Made by a program: the position numbers and the translations under genes | Shown: one piece after another, positions 16,800 through 25,915 of the stretch | How the letters are laid out: every line of letters starts with the position of its first letter | Numbering within the stretch: the stretch's first letter is position 1 | The notes under the pieces: model-generated | Databases searched by the model: none | What the model saw: the letters and a program-made list of their open reading frames with translations, nothing else | What the model was told of the DNA's origin: nothing | Origin: an uncultured Bacteroidales bacterium | GTDB taxonomy: Bacteria > Bacteroidota > Bacteroidia > Bacteroidales > Paludibacteraceae | Direction of reading: 5' to 3' | Length of the DNA: 64,000 nucleotides | NCBI GenBank assembly: GCA_902798965.1 | Contig: CADBYS010000002.1 | Location: forward strand, 62,001 to 126,000

Positions 16800-17933
16800 A
16801 TGCCGTTTTTTGAGTTACAACATACGGATACGAATACTGCAGCCCGTACGGGTGTGATTCATACTGACCATGGGGATATCCTCACGCCTATTTTTATGCC
16901 TGTAGGCACTGACGGCAGCGTGAAAGGCATTCACCGTCATGAATTGGAGGATGATATCCGTGCGCAGATTATTTTGGGTAATACGTATCACTTGTATCTG
17001 CGCCCCGGTACAGAAATCCTGTTCCGCGCGGGAGGATTGCACAAGTTTGAGGGTTGGACTCATCCTATATTGACTGATTCGGGTGGATTCCAGGTATTCT
17101 CGTTGACTGACTTGAGGAAGATGACGGACGAAGGTGTGAAGTTCTCGAGCCATATTGACGGCAGGAAGTTGTTTTTCACTCCGGAAGGTGTGATGGATAT
17201 CCAGCGATTGATAGGCGCAGACATTATGATGGCGTTTGACGAGTGCTGTCCGGGCACTGCCGACCGCACGTACGCCACGCAATCGATGGAGCGTACGCAC
17301 CGCTGGCTGGATAGATGTATCGAGCGTTTTGACAGCACCGAAGATTTGTACGGCTACAAGCAACACCTCTTCCCCATTGTACAAGGCTGCGTATATACTG
17401 ACTTGAGGCAGGAAGCCTCAAAGCGCCTTCGCGATCTCAATCGTGACGGTTATGCCATAGGCGGTTTGGCTGTTGGCGAACCCGAGGAGAAGATGTACGA
17501 GATGATTGAGGTGGTGAACGATATATTGCCTCAGAGCAAGCCGCGTTACCTGATGGGGGTTGGTACGCCTTGGAACATTCTGGTGGGCATAGAGCGTGGG
17601 GTGGATATGTTCGACTGCGTGATGCCTACCCGAAACGGACGTAACGGAATGATCTTCACCATGAATGGCATTATGAACATGCGGAACAAGAAGTGGGAGG
17701 ATGATTTTACGGAACTTGATCCCAGCGGTACTTCATATGTGGATCATGCGTACACACGCGCGTACGTACGTCATTTAATACACGCGCAAGAGATGCTTGG
17801 ACTGCAGATCCTGAGTATTCATAATGTGGCATTCTACTTGCATCTGGTAGGTGAAGCGCGCAAACATATTCTGCAAGGAGATTTCAAGCAGTGGAAAGAT
17901 GCACTCATCCCGCAACTCAAGCAGAGGATGTAA
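16800..17933 (+). CDS. tgt: tRNA-guanine transglycosylase, lacking the zinc-site cysteines
   Basis: TGT swaps guanine-34 for preQ1 in tRNAs with GUN anticodons, on the queuosine pathway. The 377-residue product has the catalytic Asp93 (LTDSGGFQVF), the nucleophile Asp near 271 (MFDCVMPTRNGRNG) and the QGC and GGLAVGE substrate-binding motifs. The usual CxCxxC zinc ligands are replaced in DPSGTSYVDHAYTR (about 307-320), although the later His (SIHN) is kept. I recall the same loss in Bacteroides TGTs, so it is probably lineage-wide rather than damage. The stop abuts the next start codon. Confidence 0.95.
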   Translation: MPFFELQHTDTNTAARTGVIHTDHGDILTPIFMPVGTDGSVKGIHRHELEDDIRAQIILGNTYHLYLRPGTEILFRAGGLHKFEGWTHPILTDSGGFQVFSLTDLRKMTDEGVKFSSHIDGRKLFFTPEGVMDIQRLIGADIMMAFDECCPGTADRTYATQSMERTHRWLDRCIERFDSTEDLYGYKQHLFPIVQGCVYTDLRQEASKRLRDLNRDGYAIGGLAVGEPEEKMYEMIEVVNDILPQSKPRYLMGVGTPWNILVGIERGVDMFDCVMPTRNGRNGMIFTMNGIMNMRNKKWEDDFTELDPSGTSYVDHAYTRAYVRHLIHAQEMLGLQILSIHNVAFYLHLVGEARKHILQGDFKQWKDALIPQLKQRM

Positions 17934-19007
17934 ATGAAAAAACTGGATCTGTATATAATCGGTAAGTTCCTGGGGACGTTCTGCCTTTCGATCGTTCTTA
18001 TCCTGAGTATAGCTATTGTATTCGACCTGACGGAGAAACTCGACAACTTTTATGAGAATCAAGTGCCTCTCAAGGAGATAGTGTTTGACTATTATGTCAA
18101 CTTTGTGCCGTACTATCTGGATATGTTCAGCCAGCTGTTCATCTTCATTTCTGTAATTTTCTTTACATCGAAGATGGCCGGTAACAGTGAGATTATAGCA
18201 ATCCTGGCTGCCGGAGTAAGTTACGAGCGTTTCCTTCGTCCCTATCTTATAACAGCCACCTTCCTGTTTGTTTTCACCTTTTTGCTTGGCGGTTGGGTTA
18301 TTCCCCGCGCATCGCAGAAGATGCTCGCGTTCACCGATAAGTATGTAGAGAAGTTCACGCGTGAGAATGCACGTAATGTGCAAATGGTTGTGGAGGAAGG
18401 AACTGTATTGTATATCGAGAGTTTTCAGTCGCGTACGCGTATGGGGTATCGCGCCTCACTCGAGCATTTCGACGGTAAGATCCTGACGCAGCGAATCACA
18501 GCCGACCGCATCCGCCATGTAAAGGATTATGAGTGGCGCATGGAAGGATACGTGAAACGTGACTTCAACGGTATGCGTGAGTCGCTGGTGCAAGGGCAAT
18601 CTTTGGATACCATCATTCCTATCTTGCCTGAGGAACTGTTTATCACAGCCGAGCAAGCCCAACAGATGAGCAACACCGAACTGTACGATTATATCCAAAA
18701 GCAACGTGAGCGCGGTGCGGGGAATGTGAAAGCCTTCGAGACAGAATGGTATTCGCGTTTTGCAGGACCTTTGGGAGCCTTTATCATGACATTGCTCGGA
18801 GTAACGCTATCGAGCAAGAAAGTTCGTGGCGGTATGGGCAAGAATCTTGGTATTGGCGTGACGCTGACGGCTGCCTATATCCTTTTCTCTACGGTCAGTA
18901 CCACGTTCAGCGTGAGCGGTGTGATGTCACCGTTCATGAGCGTGTGGCTGCCAAATATCATCTTCCTGATCATAGCTTTGGTTCTGTATCTTCGCGTAAG
19001 AAGATAG
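17934..19007 (+). CDS. LptF/LptG-family permease (YjgP/YjgQ)
   Basis: It is a membrane subunit of the LptBFG ABC exporter, which pulls lipopolysaccharide out of the inner membrane towards LptC/LptA. The 357-residue product begins MKKLDLYIIGKFLGTFCLSI. Hydrophobic segments lie near 10-30, 50-75 and 95-120, followed by a periplasmic beta-jellyroll region (about 130-260) and three C-terminal helices. The start directly follows the tgt stop, so the two are translationally coupled. Bacteroidota often encode the two Lpt permeases separately, so LptF versus LptG is left open. Confidence 0.9.
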   Translation: MKKLDLYIIGKFLGTFCLSIVLILSIAIVFDLTEKLDNFYENQVPLKEIVFDYYVNFVPYYLDMFSQLFIFISVIFFTSKMAGNSEIIAILAAGVSYERFLRPYLITATFLFVFTFLLGGWVIPRASQKMLAFTDKYVEKFTRENARNVQMVVEEGTVLYIESFQSRTRMGYRASLEHFDGKILTQRITADRIRHVKDYEWRMEGYVKRDFNGMRESLVQGQSLDTIIPILPEELFITAEQAQQMSNTELYDYIQKQRERGAGNVKAFETEWYSRFAGPLGAFIMTLLGVTLSSKKVRGGMGKNLGIGVTLTAAYILFSTVSTTFSVSGVMSPFMSVWLPNIIFLIIALVLYLRVRR

Positions 19008-19015
19008 GATGGTCA

Positions 19016-19031
19016 CAGCCAATATTGGCTG
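19016..19031. repeat. Perfect 16-bp palindrome between convergent genes
   Basis: CAGCCAATATTGGCTG lies between the permease stop and the convergent hydrolase gene. It could be a weak bidirectional terminator or a binding site. There is no T-tract. Confidence 0.6.
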
Positions 19032-19055
19032 TCGGAAACCGCAGATTGTTCAGCG

Positions 19056-19628
19056 CTAACGACGTATGAACGGGTTGTAGTATTGCTCGTGACCGATGGT
19101 TGTGGATTCGCTATGCCCCGGATAGACTGTGGTATCGGCAGGTAATTGCATCAGGTAAGCAAGCGAATGCATCAGAGTGGGGAAGTCTCCTCCATCCAGA
19201 TCGGTGCGACCGATGGATTCCCGGAAGAGCGTATCCCCCGAGAATAGGATTCCGCTTTCAGGAATATAAAAACATACGCAATCTTCCTTATGTCCCGGAG
19301 TAAACAGACAGCGAATAGATATGCCTGCGTATTGCAAAACAGGTTCCTGTTCGGCGGATGAACCCGACAAGTAGTTATGGTCGATGATTTGTGCCTCGGG
19401 GTAGAGTTCGGCTAATCGCTGACGACCGCATATATGGTCGGGATGAGCGTGGGTGATAAGGATTGCAACAACTGCGAGTTGATTTTGGCGGATATAATCC
19501 GTCAGTTCTTTTTCCTCGTCATACGAATAAATGCCGGCATCAACAATGATGCATTCGCGCGCGTTAGGTTGATGCGCCACATAGGTGTTCTGCATATAAG
19601 GATTGCAGACGAAACATTTTACTGTCAT
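19056..19628 (-). CDS. Metallo-beta-lactamase-fold hydrolase (glyoxalase II-like)
   Basis: The 190-residue product shows the metal-binding motif THAHPDH (about 59-65), a second His in FTPGHKEDCVCFY, an Asp in FSGDTLF and a final His in VYPGHS. This set is typical of small cytoplasmic MBL-fold hydrolases related to GloB, which act on thioesters such as S-D-lactoylglutathione. The true substrate in this organism is unknown. It lies 31 bases downstream of rsmG on the same strand; the short gap carries a repeated TATATAGGTA. Confidence 0.92.
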   Translation of the reverse strand: MTVKCFVCNPYMQNTYVAHQPNARECIIVDAGIYSYDEEKELTDYIRQNQLAVVAILITHAHPDHICGRQRLAELYPEAQIIDHNYLSGSSAEQEPVLQYAGISIRCLFTPGHKEDCVCFYIPESGILFSGDTLFRESIGRTDLDGGDFPTLMHSLAYLMQLPADTTVYPGHSESTTIGHEQYYNPFIRR

Positions 19629-19659
19629 AGCGGTAGAAATACTATATAGGTAAATATGT

Positions 19660-20277
19660 TTATATAGGTAGATATACTATATATTTTCCTTTGAACCACT
19701 CACCCGGGAAATAGGTCGAAACCGGCGTTACTTCCACAACGCGCTTGTACGGTAGCAGTTCGCTATCCAAGCCTCCGCCTTTCAGGGCGATGATACCATT
19801 AGGCAGGGCATTGTGCTGACCATCGTGGCGGATGTTCTTACGTACCAGTTTCACCAAGTCCGGCATCGGCATCACGGCGCGGCTGACTACGAAGTCAAAC
19901 TGCCTCTTCTCATCCTCAGCGCGCTCTTGTATGCACTCCACGTTGTTAAGACCTATCGCTTCGGACACTGCCGTAGCCACCTTAATCTTCTTACCGATGG
20001 AATCGATGAGCAGGAATCGGCATTCAGGAAAAAGGATGGCCAAAGGTATACCGGGGAATCCGCCTCCTGTACCTATATCCATGATCGTTGTACCCGAACT
20101 GAACTTGAGCAGTTTGGCAATCGCCAGCGAGTGGAGCACATGATGCTCGTACAGGTTATCGATATCCTTGCGAGAGATGACATTGATCTTCGCGTTCCAC
20201 TCCCGATAAAGCGCATCAAGCTGAGCAAACTGCTCAGCCTGATGTGCGGTTAAACTGAAATAATCGCTAATAATCAT
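19660..20277 (-). CDS. rsmG: 16S rRNA (guanine-N7)-methyltransferase RsmG
   Basis: RsmG methylates N7 of G527 (E. coli numbering) in 16S rRNA using S-adenosylmethionine. The 205-residue product has the SAM-binding motif DIGTGGGFPGIPLAILFP and the downstream DSIGKKIKV and VVSRAV segments of the GidB family. The start at 20277 (MIISDYFSL) fits the usual N-terminal helix. It lies between a yebC-family gene and the MBL hydrolase on the same strand. Confidence 0.97.
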   Translation of the reverse strand: MIISDYFSLTAHQAEQFAQLDALYREWNAKINVISRKDIDNLYEHHVLHSLAIAKLLKFSSGTTIMDIGTGGGFPGIPLAILFPECRFLLIDSIGKKIKVATAVSEAIGLNNVECIQERAEDEKRQFDFVVSRAVMPMPDLVKLVRKNIRHDGQHNALPNGIIALKGGGLDSELLPYKRVVEVTPVSTYFPGEWFKGKYIVYLPI

Positions 20278-20307
20278 CGTCTTTCAACTATAAACTATTA
20301 ACTTTTT

Positions 20308-20343
20308 CAACTACTCTAAACACTAAACTCTCAACTCTAAACT
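20308..20343. repeat. Heptamer array downstream of the yebC-family gene
   Basis: CTAAACA, CTAAACT, CTCAACT and CTAAACT run from 20316 to 20343, preceded by a degenerate CAACTACT. The array ends exactly at the yebC-family stop codon. Confidence 0.65.
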
Positions 20344-21062
20344 TAATCGGCCATGTTTGTGAATACGTTCTGCACGTCTTCATCCTCCTCAATGCGGTCG
20401 ATGAGTTTCTGTACGGATTCGCGTTGCTCGTCGGTCAGTGTCTTCGTGTCATTGGGTATGCGTACGAACTCGCAAGACTGGATCTCAAAGCCGTTATCTT
20501 CAAGATACTTCTGCAGTGCGTTCGCCTGATCGAAGGCAGCATAGAGCACGATGGTGTTCTCTTCCTCGTCCACGCCGAGTTCCTCTACACCGAAGTCAAT
20601 GAGTTCAAGTTCGAGTTCATCGAGATCAATACCTTCCTTCATCGTGACGGTGAAACAAGCTTTGCGGTCGAATAGGAACTGCAGTGATCCTTGTGTGCCG
20701 AGTGTGCCGCCGTGCTTGGTGAAGTACGAGCGGATGTTAGCTACGGTACGCATGTTGTTGTCGGTAGCAGTCTCCACAAAGATGGCGATACCGTGAGGTC
20801 CGTAACCTTCGTAGTTAATCTCCTTGTAGCCTTCATAGGACTTGTCGGTGGCTTTCTTGATAGCACGATCGATGTTGTCCTTAGGCATGTTCTCCTTCTT
20901 GCACTGCTGGATGAGTGTACGCAGACGCGGGTTACTATCCGGATCCGGACCTCCCTCGCGGGCTGCTATGGTTATTTCTTTACCTAACTTGGTAAACGTG
21001 CGAGCCATGTGCCCCCAACGTTTCAATTTTGTCGCTTTGCGATATTCAAAAGCTCTTCCCAT
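20343..21062 (-). CDS. YebC/PmpR-family protein
   Basis: The 239-residue product has the family hallmarks: RAFEYRKATKLKRWGHMARTF at the start, REGGPDPDSNPRLRTLI, KKENMPKDNIDRAIKKA, and the GYGPHGIAIFVETATDNNMR region. Members are DNA-binding transcription regulators in some bacteria. More recent work on YebC proteins links them to translation of proline-rich stretches, so the role here is uncertain. It begins 33 bases after the OmpA/TSP3 gene on the same strand. Confidence 0.95.
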   Translation of the reverse strand: MGRAFEYRKATKLKRWGHMARTFTKLGKEITIAAREGGPDPDSNPRLRTLIQQCKKENMPKDNIDRAIKKATDKSYEGYKEINYEGYGPHGIAIFVETATDNNMRTVANIRSYFTKHGGTLGTQGSLQFLFDRKACFTVTMKEGIDLDELELELIDFGVEELGVDEEENTIVLYAAFDQANALQKYLEDNGFEIQSCEFVRIPNDTKTLTDEQRESVQKLIDRIEEDEDVQNVFTNMAD

Positions 21063-21095
21063 AAAACTATTTATGATTTAATTAATTGCATTTGA

Positions 21096-23723
21096 TTAGT
21101 TAGCCGCCTCGGCTGAGGTAGCCTCGTTTGCTGCGGGGCTATCCTCACCGGGGTTATGGTCGTTGATAATCTCGTAGTGAACCTCCTCGAAGGTAATCTT
21201 GAACTCTACACGGCGGTTCTTGGCACGTCCTGCCTTGGTGCTATTGTCGTCGATAGGCATCGTGCTGCCGTAGCCGTGAGCTGTCATCCGATCTGCAGGT
21301 ACACCTGCCTTAATCAGGTAGTCGCGAACGGCTTGAGCACGTTTCTCCGACAAGCTCATGTTCACCTCGGCATTGCCGACGTTGTCGGTGTGACCTTGTA
21401 CCTCAACGATGTACGTCGGGTTGTCGATGAATACCTTAGCTACCTCATCGAGGATAGGATACGACTTCTTGATGATTACGGCCTTGCCTGTCTCGAACTG
21501 AATACCTGTCATAGCTTTCTTGAGCAGGGTTGTTACGGCGCGCTTGAGTTGCGGGCAACCCTTGTTCTCTTTCACACCTGCAACGTACGGACATTCGTCG
21601 AGGTAATCAGGTATACCATCCAGGTCACTATCCTTATCGCAACCGCAGGTATCCACATGCTGACGTGCTGCATATACGGTACGCGGGCACTTATCTTTGT
21701 AGTCAGGTACACCGTCCTCGTCCTTATCGAGCGGGCAACCGTTCTCATCGAGGTAATTGTAAGCCTCTTCCGGTGTATCCGGGCACTTGTCGATGTAGTC
21801 GGGTATACCGTCACCGTCGCTATCCTTGTCGCAGCCGTGCTCGTCGACATGCGCTGCAGCTTCCGGCAGGGTGTTCGGGCAATCGTCGCGGTAGTCAGGT
21901 ACTCCGTCGTGGTCGGTATCGCGTGTGCAACCGTTCTCATCCACGGAGTTACGTGCTTCTTCCGGCGTGTCGGGGCATAGATCCCTGTAGTCGGGTACAC
22001 CGTCCAGATCGGTATCAATCTCGCAACCTGCAGCATCCACCATACCATAGGCTTCCTTAGGTGTATCCTGGCACTCGTCGAGGTAGTCAGGCACACCATC
22101 GCCATCCGTGTCCACCGGACAACCAAAGGCATCAACGCGTACATTACGCGGACTCTTCGGACACATATCCAGATTGTCGAGCACACCGTCCTTGTCGGCG
22201 TCACGTTTCTTGTTCGTGCCCCAAACAATGCTGAAGCCGAATGCAAGATTCAAGCCCGGAGTCTTGTAGGGCAAGTAGTATTGCGACTTCGAGGACTTGG
22301 TGAGCGATGCCATATCCGCGTAGTAGCAAGGTATATAGTCGGCTGCCAGAGTCATCATCACGCCGTCGTACGGAGCAAAGCCTAAAGCTGCACCGATGTT
22401 GCCGCCGTGACCGTTCAGGATAGAGTAGCTGGCTGCGATGTTGAACCAGTTAACCGGGCGGAAGAAACCGCCGATGGTCAGTTCTTCGTACACCTTGTTG
22501 TTTACCAACTTGGTTTGCGACAATATACCCAGACCGACTCTGTTCTCCCAGAACAATCCGTCGATGCTCACGTTCAGGCGTGCATGCGGCGCCATGCGTA
22601 CATAATGTCCTGAAACGGTATCGAAATTGGAATAGACGTTATCCAAATAACTCTTCATGTGATCTTCCACCTGTTTGGACATGGCATCAGTATCAATCTT
22701 CCCCTGATTGTCGGCCTTTAGTTGCAACGTACCCATGCCATCGAAGCGTGCATTGCCGTATAGCGAGCCTTGCGTAGCGTTACGCCAATAGATGAAGCCC
22801 AAGTCGTTGACTGCGGCTGCAATCTGCAAGTACTTAATCGGCTTGTATGTGAAACCGAAGTCGATTGCTGCACCGTAGCCGACAGGAGAGTACAGACGCA
22901 GGTAGTCGGTGGATGTTTTGTCAATCAGATTCTTTGAGCGGTTGCCGAAGTCGTTGATGGCATCCAAAAGGCTCTCGCCTTGTCTCGGTAGTACGGCTCT
23001 TACGTTCACTATCGCAGGCAGAGAAACGCTCATGTCAGCCTTCATGCTGATGTCCAAATCCTTACTGCCTTCAATGGGATTGATGCTCAAATCATTTATC
23101 TGTACGCGCGCATTGCCTACGCCGAGCAGGAACTTGAGCTTACCACCTATCGTCCACTGATCGTTCAGCGGACGGGTATAACCACCCATGAACTCCAGAT
23201 ACGATTCTACGCTCATGTCCAAACCGCTGACGTTCACGCCCGGAATCCTGATTCCAATGCCTCCCTCGGGAGCCAATATCGACTCCATCATCTTCTTCGG
23301 TACATTCAGCCCGCCGTCTGCCCGCAGGAAGATGCCGGCGTGGAAGTAGCCGCCTTTCTTTGTGGCAGCGCCAAAAGCAAGTATTGTGGTGGTCAGATCA
23401 ATGTTGAACAGGTTGTTTGACCAATATTTTTTTAGGAATGCATCTCTCTCTCCGGTATTGAGCGGAGTAATGGTCTTACCGCCCTTGTTATACACCAGAT
23501 CGGAAAGAGCGAGACGGTTGTCGGTAAACAGGCCGATACTCGTATATCCCAGCGGGGTGAAGTACAAGTAGCCTGTGCTAACCGGCATCAGCGCGGGGTT
23601 GAACATACTGCGCTGCGGAGCGTTCTCAAGGAAGTAAAGCGTGTTCACTTCTTGGGCATGAAGCGCCATGCTGCCCGTCAGGAGGGCAAGAACCAATGCT
23701 AAGGAACGAATAATTTGTTTCAT
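21096..23723 (-). CDS. Outer-membrane OmpA-family protein with seven thrombospondin type-3 repeats
   Basis: The 875-residue product has a signal peptide (about 1-23, ending SMALHAQ). A large beta-rich domain of the DUF5723 type (about 25-500) is probably an outer-membrane barrel. Seven calcium-binding TSP3 units follow (about 510-725, of the form DxDxDGVPDYxDxCP). The C-terminal OmpA domain (about 745-850: IQFETGKAVI, GHTDNVG, LSEKRAQAV, GRAKNRRVEF) should grip peptidoglycan. The TSP3 rod would space the barrel from the cell wall. It lies 17 bases downstream of a large lipoprotein gene, so the two are probably co-transcribed and may act together at the outer membrane. No specific function is known to me. 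Confidence 0.9.
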   Translation of the reverse strand: MKQIIRSLALVLALLTGSMALHAQEVNTLYFLENAPQRSMFNPALMPVSTGYLYFTPLGYTSIGLFTDNRLALSDLVYNKGGKTITPLNTGERDAFLKKYWSNNLFNIDLTTTILAFGAATKKGGYFHAGIFLRADGGLNVPKKMMESILAPEGGIGIRIPGVNVSGLDMSVESYLEFMGGYTRPLNDQWTIGGKLKFLLGVGNARVQINDLSINPIEGSKDLDISMKADMSVSLPAIVNVRAVLPRQGESLLDAINDFGNRSKNLIDKTSTDYLRLYSPVGYGAAIDFGFTYKPIKYLQIAAAVNDLGFIYWRNATQGSLYGNARFDGMGTLQLKADNQGKIDTDAMSKQVEDHMKSYLDNVYSNFDTVSGHYVRMAPHARLNVSIDGLFWENRVGLGILSQTKLVNNKVYEELTIGGFFRPVNWFNIAASYSILNGHGGNIGAALGFAPYDGVMMTLAADYIPCYYADMASLTKSSKSQYYLPYKTPGLNLAFGFSIVWGTNKKRDADKDGVLDNLDMCPKSPRNVRVDAFGCPVDTDGDGVPDYLDECQDTPKEAYGMVDAAGCEIDTDLDGVPDYRDLCPDTPEEARNSVDENGCTRDTDHDGVPDYRDDCPNTLPEAAAHVDEHGCDKDSDGDGIPDYIDKCPDTPEEAYNYLDENGCPLDKDEDGVPDYKDKCPRTVYAARQHVDTCGCDKDSDLDGIPDYLDECPYVAGVKENKGCPQLKRAVTTLLKKAMTGIQFETGKAVIIKKSYPILDEVAKVFIDNPTYIVEVQGHTDNVGNAEVNMSLSEKRAQAVRDYLIKAGVPADRMTAHGYGSTMPIDDNSTKAGRAKNRRVEFKITFEEVHYEIINDHNPGEDSPAANEATSAEAAN

Positions 23724-23740
23724 CGTAGTGTCCTCCTAAT

Positions 23741-25456
23741 TTATTTGCCGTTATTTAAATTCAGTACAGCCTGTATGTCGCCCGTAACACCGATCTTGAG
23801 TGTCAGCCTCTTGTTGGTTTGGAATGCTGATGGTTTCTGCTCATCGCCGATTTGTGCGCGAATCTTCATGCTCTTGGTTCGTGCCAGTTTCTCGAAATCG
23901 TCGGTGTTGAGCTTGATGAAGTTCTCTTTCTCGGATTCTTGCGGCAGTTGGATGGTATTGATATTCAAACCTACATCTTGACCGTTATCATCGAGCAAGG
24001 TGAGTGTCAGGTTCAGCGAAACCGGAATATCATTCTTCGACAAGATGTACAGAGAAAGGTTGGCGCTATCCACTTTCAGCTTCTTCTGTGTCATCTCATA
24101 CAACGAATCCAAAGAAACCTGCGACAGGTTGATATCCTTTATCGTATCGGTGTATGCGATGCGCAAGCCCTTATTGAACTTCATGGGTACATTCACATGC
24201 ATGTCGAGGTCGAACATGGTGTTCTTGGTCAGGCGGAACTGATCCATGATCGTGCCATCCGGCTTACGGTAGTTGGGGTTGACATCCACCTTGTAGTCAT
24301 AGCCCAAATACTTAACCTCTATATCTTCGAACATATGGTCGATATGTCCGTTCTTGGGATCCTTGTCAAGGGTGATGGTATCCGTTATGGTAGCATCCAG
24401 TGGCACCGTGACAGGCAGTGCATCCAGAGGGATAATGGCGTGTGTGCTATCATCCCATGTGGCGGAGCGAATCACAGTGCCATCGGCGTTGGTGGTGTAC
24501 AATGCATTGACAGCAGCTTGAATAGGAATCGACAGACCATAGGTGAACATCAGTTGCAGCTTCGGGTCGCTAACCGGCAGTACCATAGGCTCGTTGCCTG
24601 GCAAGACGAGAGGAATCTCAACCTTGTCTGCATCTTGCGCAGTTTCGTTAGCACCGAAGAATCCGTACAACGCGCTGTAATCCATCATCTCAACGGAGAA
24701 CGTGAAGTGGAAGCCGGATGTGTTTTGGTCAACTACCAGGTTTTGCTTGGTATTCAGATACATCTTGAACTGGATGTCGGCATTGTTTACCACATTGCTC
24801 ATCGAGGGCGGTTGGCTCTCGTCGAGCATCATCACCATGGTGAAGTCGTCCAACTCGATGGGTATATCTTTATCGAAGTCAAACCCGGGCAACTCGAATT
24901 CTTTTTGCCCCTTATGGTGGCGGAACTGCTGACCAAGAACCATCGTAACCTTCTCGATATCGTTTTTGTTGATGGGGAAGTTGTTGGTGGTAATCTTGGT
25001 GGTGAACTTTGCACGCTCGATAACCAGACTGTCAAGGCGCTCGTCAGAAGTGTTGTCGTTGATGCCGTTGAAGTTAATCACCATCGTGAACGGCACCGGC
25101 AGTTGCGTGCCTTGAGGAATGAGCGGGGTGTTCACGAGTGGATAGATAAGCATATCCGACTCTTTTTGCCCCAGGTACCTCTTCAGGTCAATGGCATGGT
25201 ACTGGCGTGTGTAGTGTTGATCAACATACAACTCGAGGATGCTGTCGTTATTGATGCGCACGTTCGAGTTGCTGGATATCAATCCGATCAGATCACCGAA
25301 CGATGTGCTAATCTCGCCGACAGGGATACTCAGATTAGCAGTTACCTTGCTGTCGACTGAAACATTGCTCAAATCAACATCTTTGACTTGACAACCCGCT
25401 AAGCCTACTCCGATTATCGCCAAAAGGAACAGGTAGTGTAACGATTTTTGTCTCAT
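23741..25456 (-). CDS. Large lipoprotein of unknown function, operon partner of the OmpA/TSP3 protein
   Basis: The 571-residue product has a lipoprotein signal peptide with lipobox LAGC (MRQKSLHYLFLLAIIGVGLAGCQ). The rest is polar and beta-rich, with no motif I can name. Several segments run along the lines of 'VTVPLDATITDTITLD' and 'LNLTLTLLDDNGQDVG', suggesting repeated beta-sandwich domains. It has its own promoter and precedes the OmpA/TSP3 gene by 17 bases. The context suggests an envelope complex. It is named only by its context. Confidence 0.85.
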   Translation of the reverse strand: MRQKSLHYLFLLAIIGVGLAGCQVKDVDLSNVSVDSKVTANLSIPVGEISTSFGDLIGLISSNSNVRINNDSILELYVDQHYTRQYHAIDLKRYLGQKESDMLIYPLVNTPLIPQGTQLPVPFTMVINFNGINDNTSDERLDSLVIERAKFTTKITTNNFPINKNDIEKVTMVLGQQFRHHKGQKEFELPGFDFDKDIPIELDDFTMVMMLDESQPPSMSNVVNNADIQFKMYLNTKQNLVVDQNTSGFHFTFSVEMMDYSALYGFFGANETAQDADKVEIPLVLPGNEPMVLPVSDPKLQLMFTYGLSIPIQAAVNALYTTNADGTVIRSATWDDSTHAIIPLDALPVTVPLDATITDTITLDKDPKNGHIDHMFEDIEVKYLGYDYKVDVNPNYRKPDGTIMDQFRLTKNTMFDLDMHVNVPMKFNKGLRIAYTDTIKDINLSQVSLDSLYEMTQKKLKVDSANLSLYILSKNDIPVSLNLTLTLLDDNGQDVGLNINTIQLPQESEKENFIKLNTDDFEKLARTKSMKIRAQIGDEQKPSAFQTNKRLTLKIGVTGDIQAVLNLNNGK

Positions 25457-25517
25457 AAACTATCAGTTTTTTGCATTAATTTCGTGTGAAACGTGCCTAT
25501 TTATCAAAATAAGCGCA

Positions 25518-25549
25518 CAAAGTTACAAAAAAAAAATGAATTTTGCAAA
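25518..25549 (-). promoter_or_regulatory. Promoter for the lipoprotein-OmpA/TSP3 unit
   Basis: On the minus strand there is TTTG (25549-25546), 20 bases, then TAACTTTG (25525-25518). Confidence 0.8.
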
Positions 25550-25656
25550 TATTTGAGCAATTATTTGTCGAAAAAGAGAATTTTTTTGCTCTTTGCCCCC
25601 GAAATGCTATATTTAGAGTGCTTTTTTTACGCTTATGAGAAAAAAATGCCGAAAAA

Positions 25657-25688
25657 TTTGCATATTTCAAAAAAATGTTGTACTTTTG
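25657..25688 (+). promoter_or_regulatory. Promoter for rplM-rpsI
   Basis: TTTG (25657-25660), 20 bases, TACTTTTG (25681-25688). Transcription would give a leader of about 220 bases. Confidence 0.78.
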
Positions 25689-25740
25689 TACGCTTTTTCG
25701 CGCAATTGTGTGGAAAGGCGTGTGAAAACAATATTTTTAA

Positions 25741-25915
25741 CCGCTGAGCTGGGCAGTGTCCTCGCCTTCGGCAAACCGCGCTAACAGATGTCGCGTCGCG
25801 ACATGGAGCGCACGGTTGCCTCGGCTCTCCCCACCACAACAAGTTGTGTTGGAGACCCCGAAAATAATGAGGAGTAAATGATGTCTGTCGGCTTGGTCAA
25901 ATAACTAAAAAACAA
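25741..25915 (+). promoter_or_regulatory. Structured 5' leader of rplM, candidate ribosomal-protein leader
   Basis: The leader has two clear hairpins: ATGTCGCG/CGCGACAT (25788-25804) and CACAAC/GTTGTG (25835-25848). GC-rich flanks on both sides contrast with the AT-rich promoter region. A leader of this length before rplM suggests autogenous control by L13. This is inference; it should be compared with known Bacteroidota ribosomal leaders. Confidence 0.5.

Noticed and set aside
23852..25360. A 502-residue open frame on the plus strand opposite the lipoprotein gene
   Set aside because: The minus frame has a lipobox, operon context and a promoter. The plus frame has no recognisable domain and no signals.
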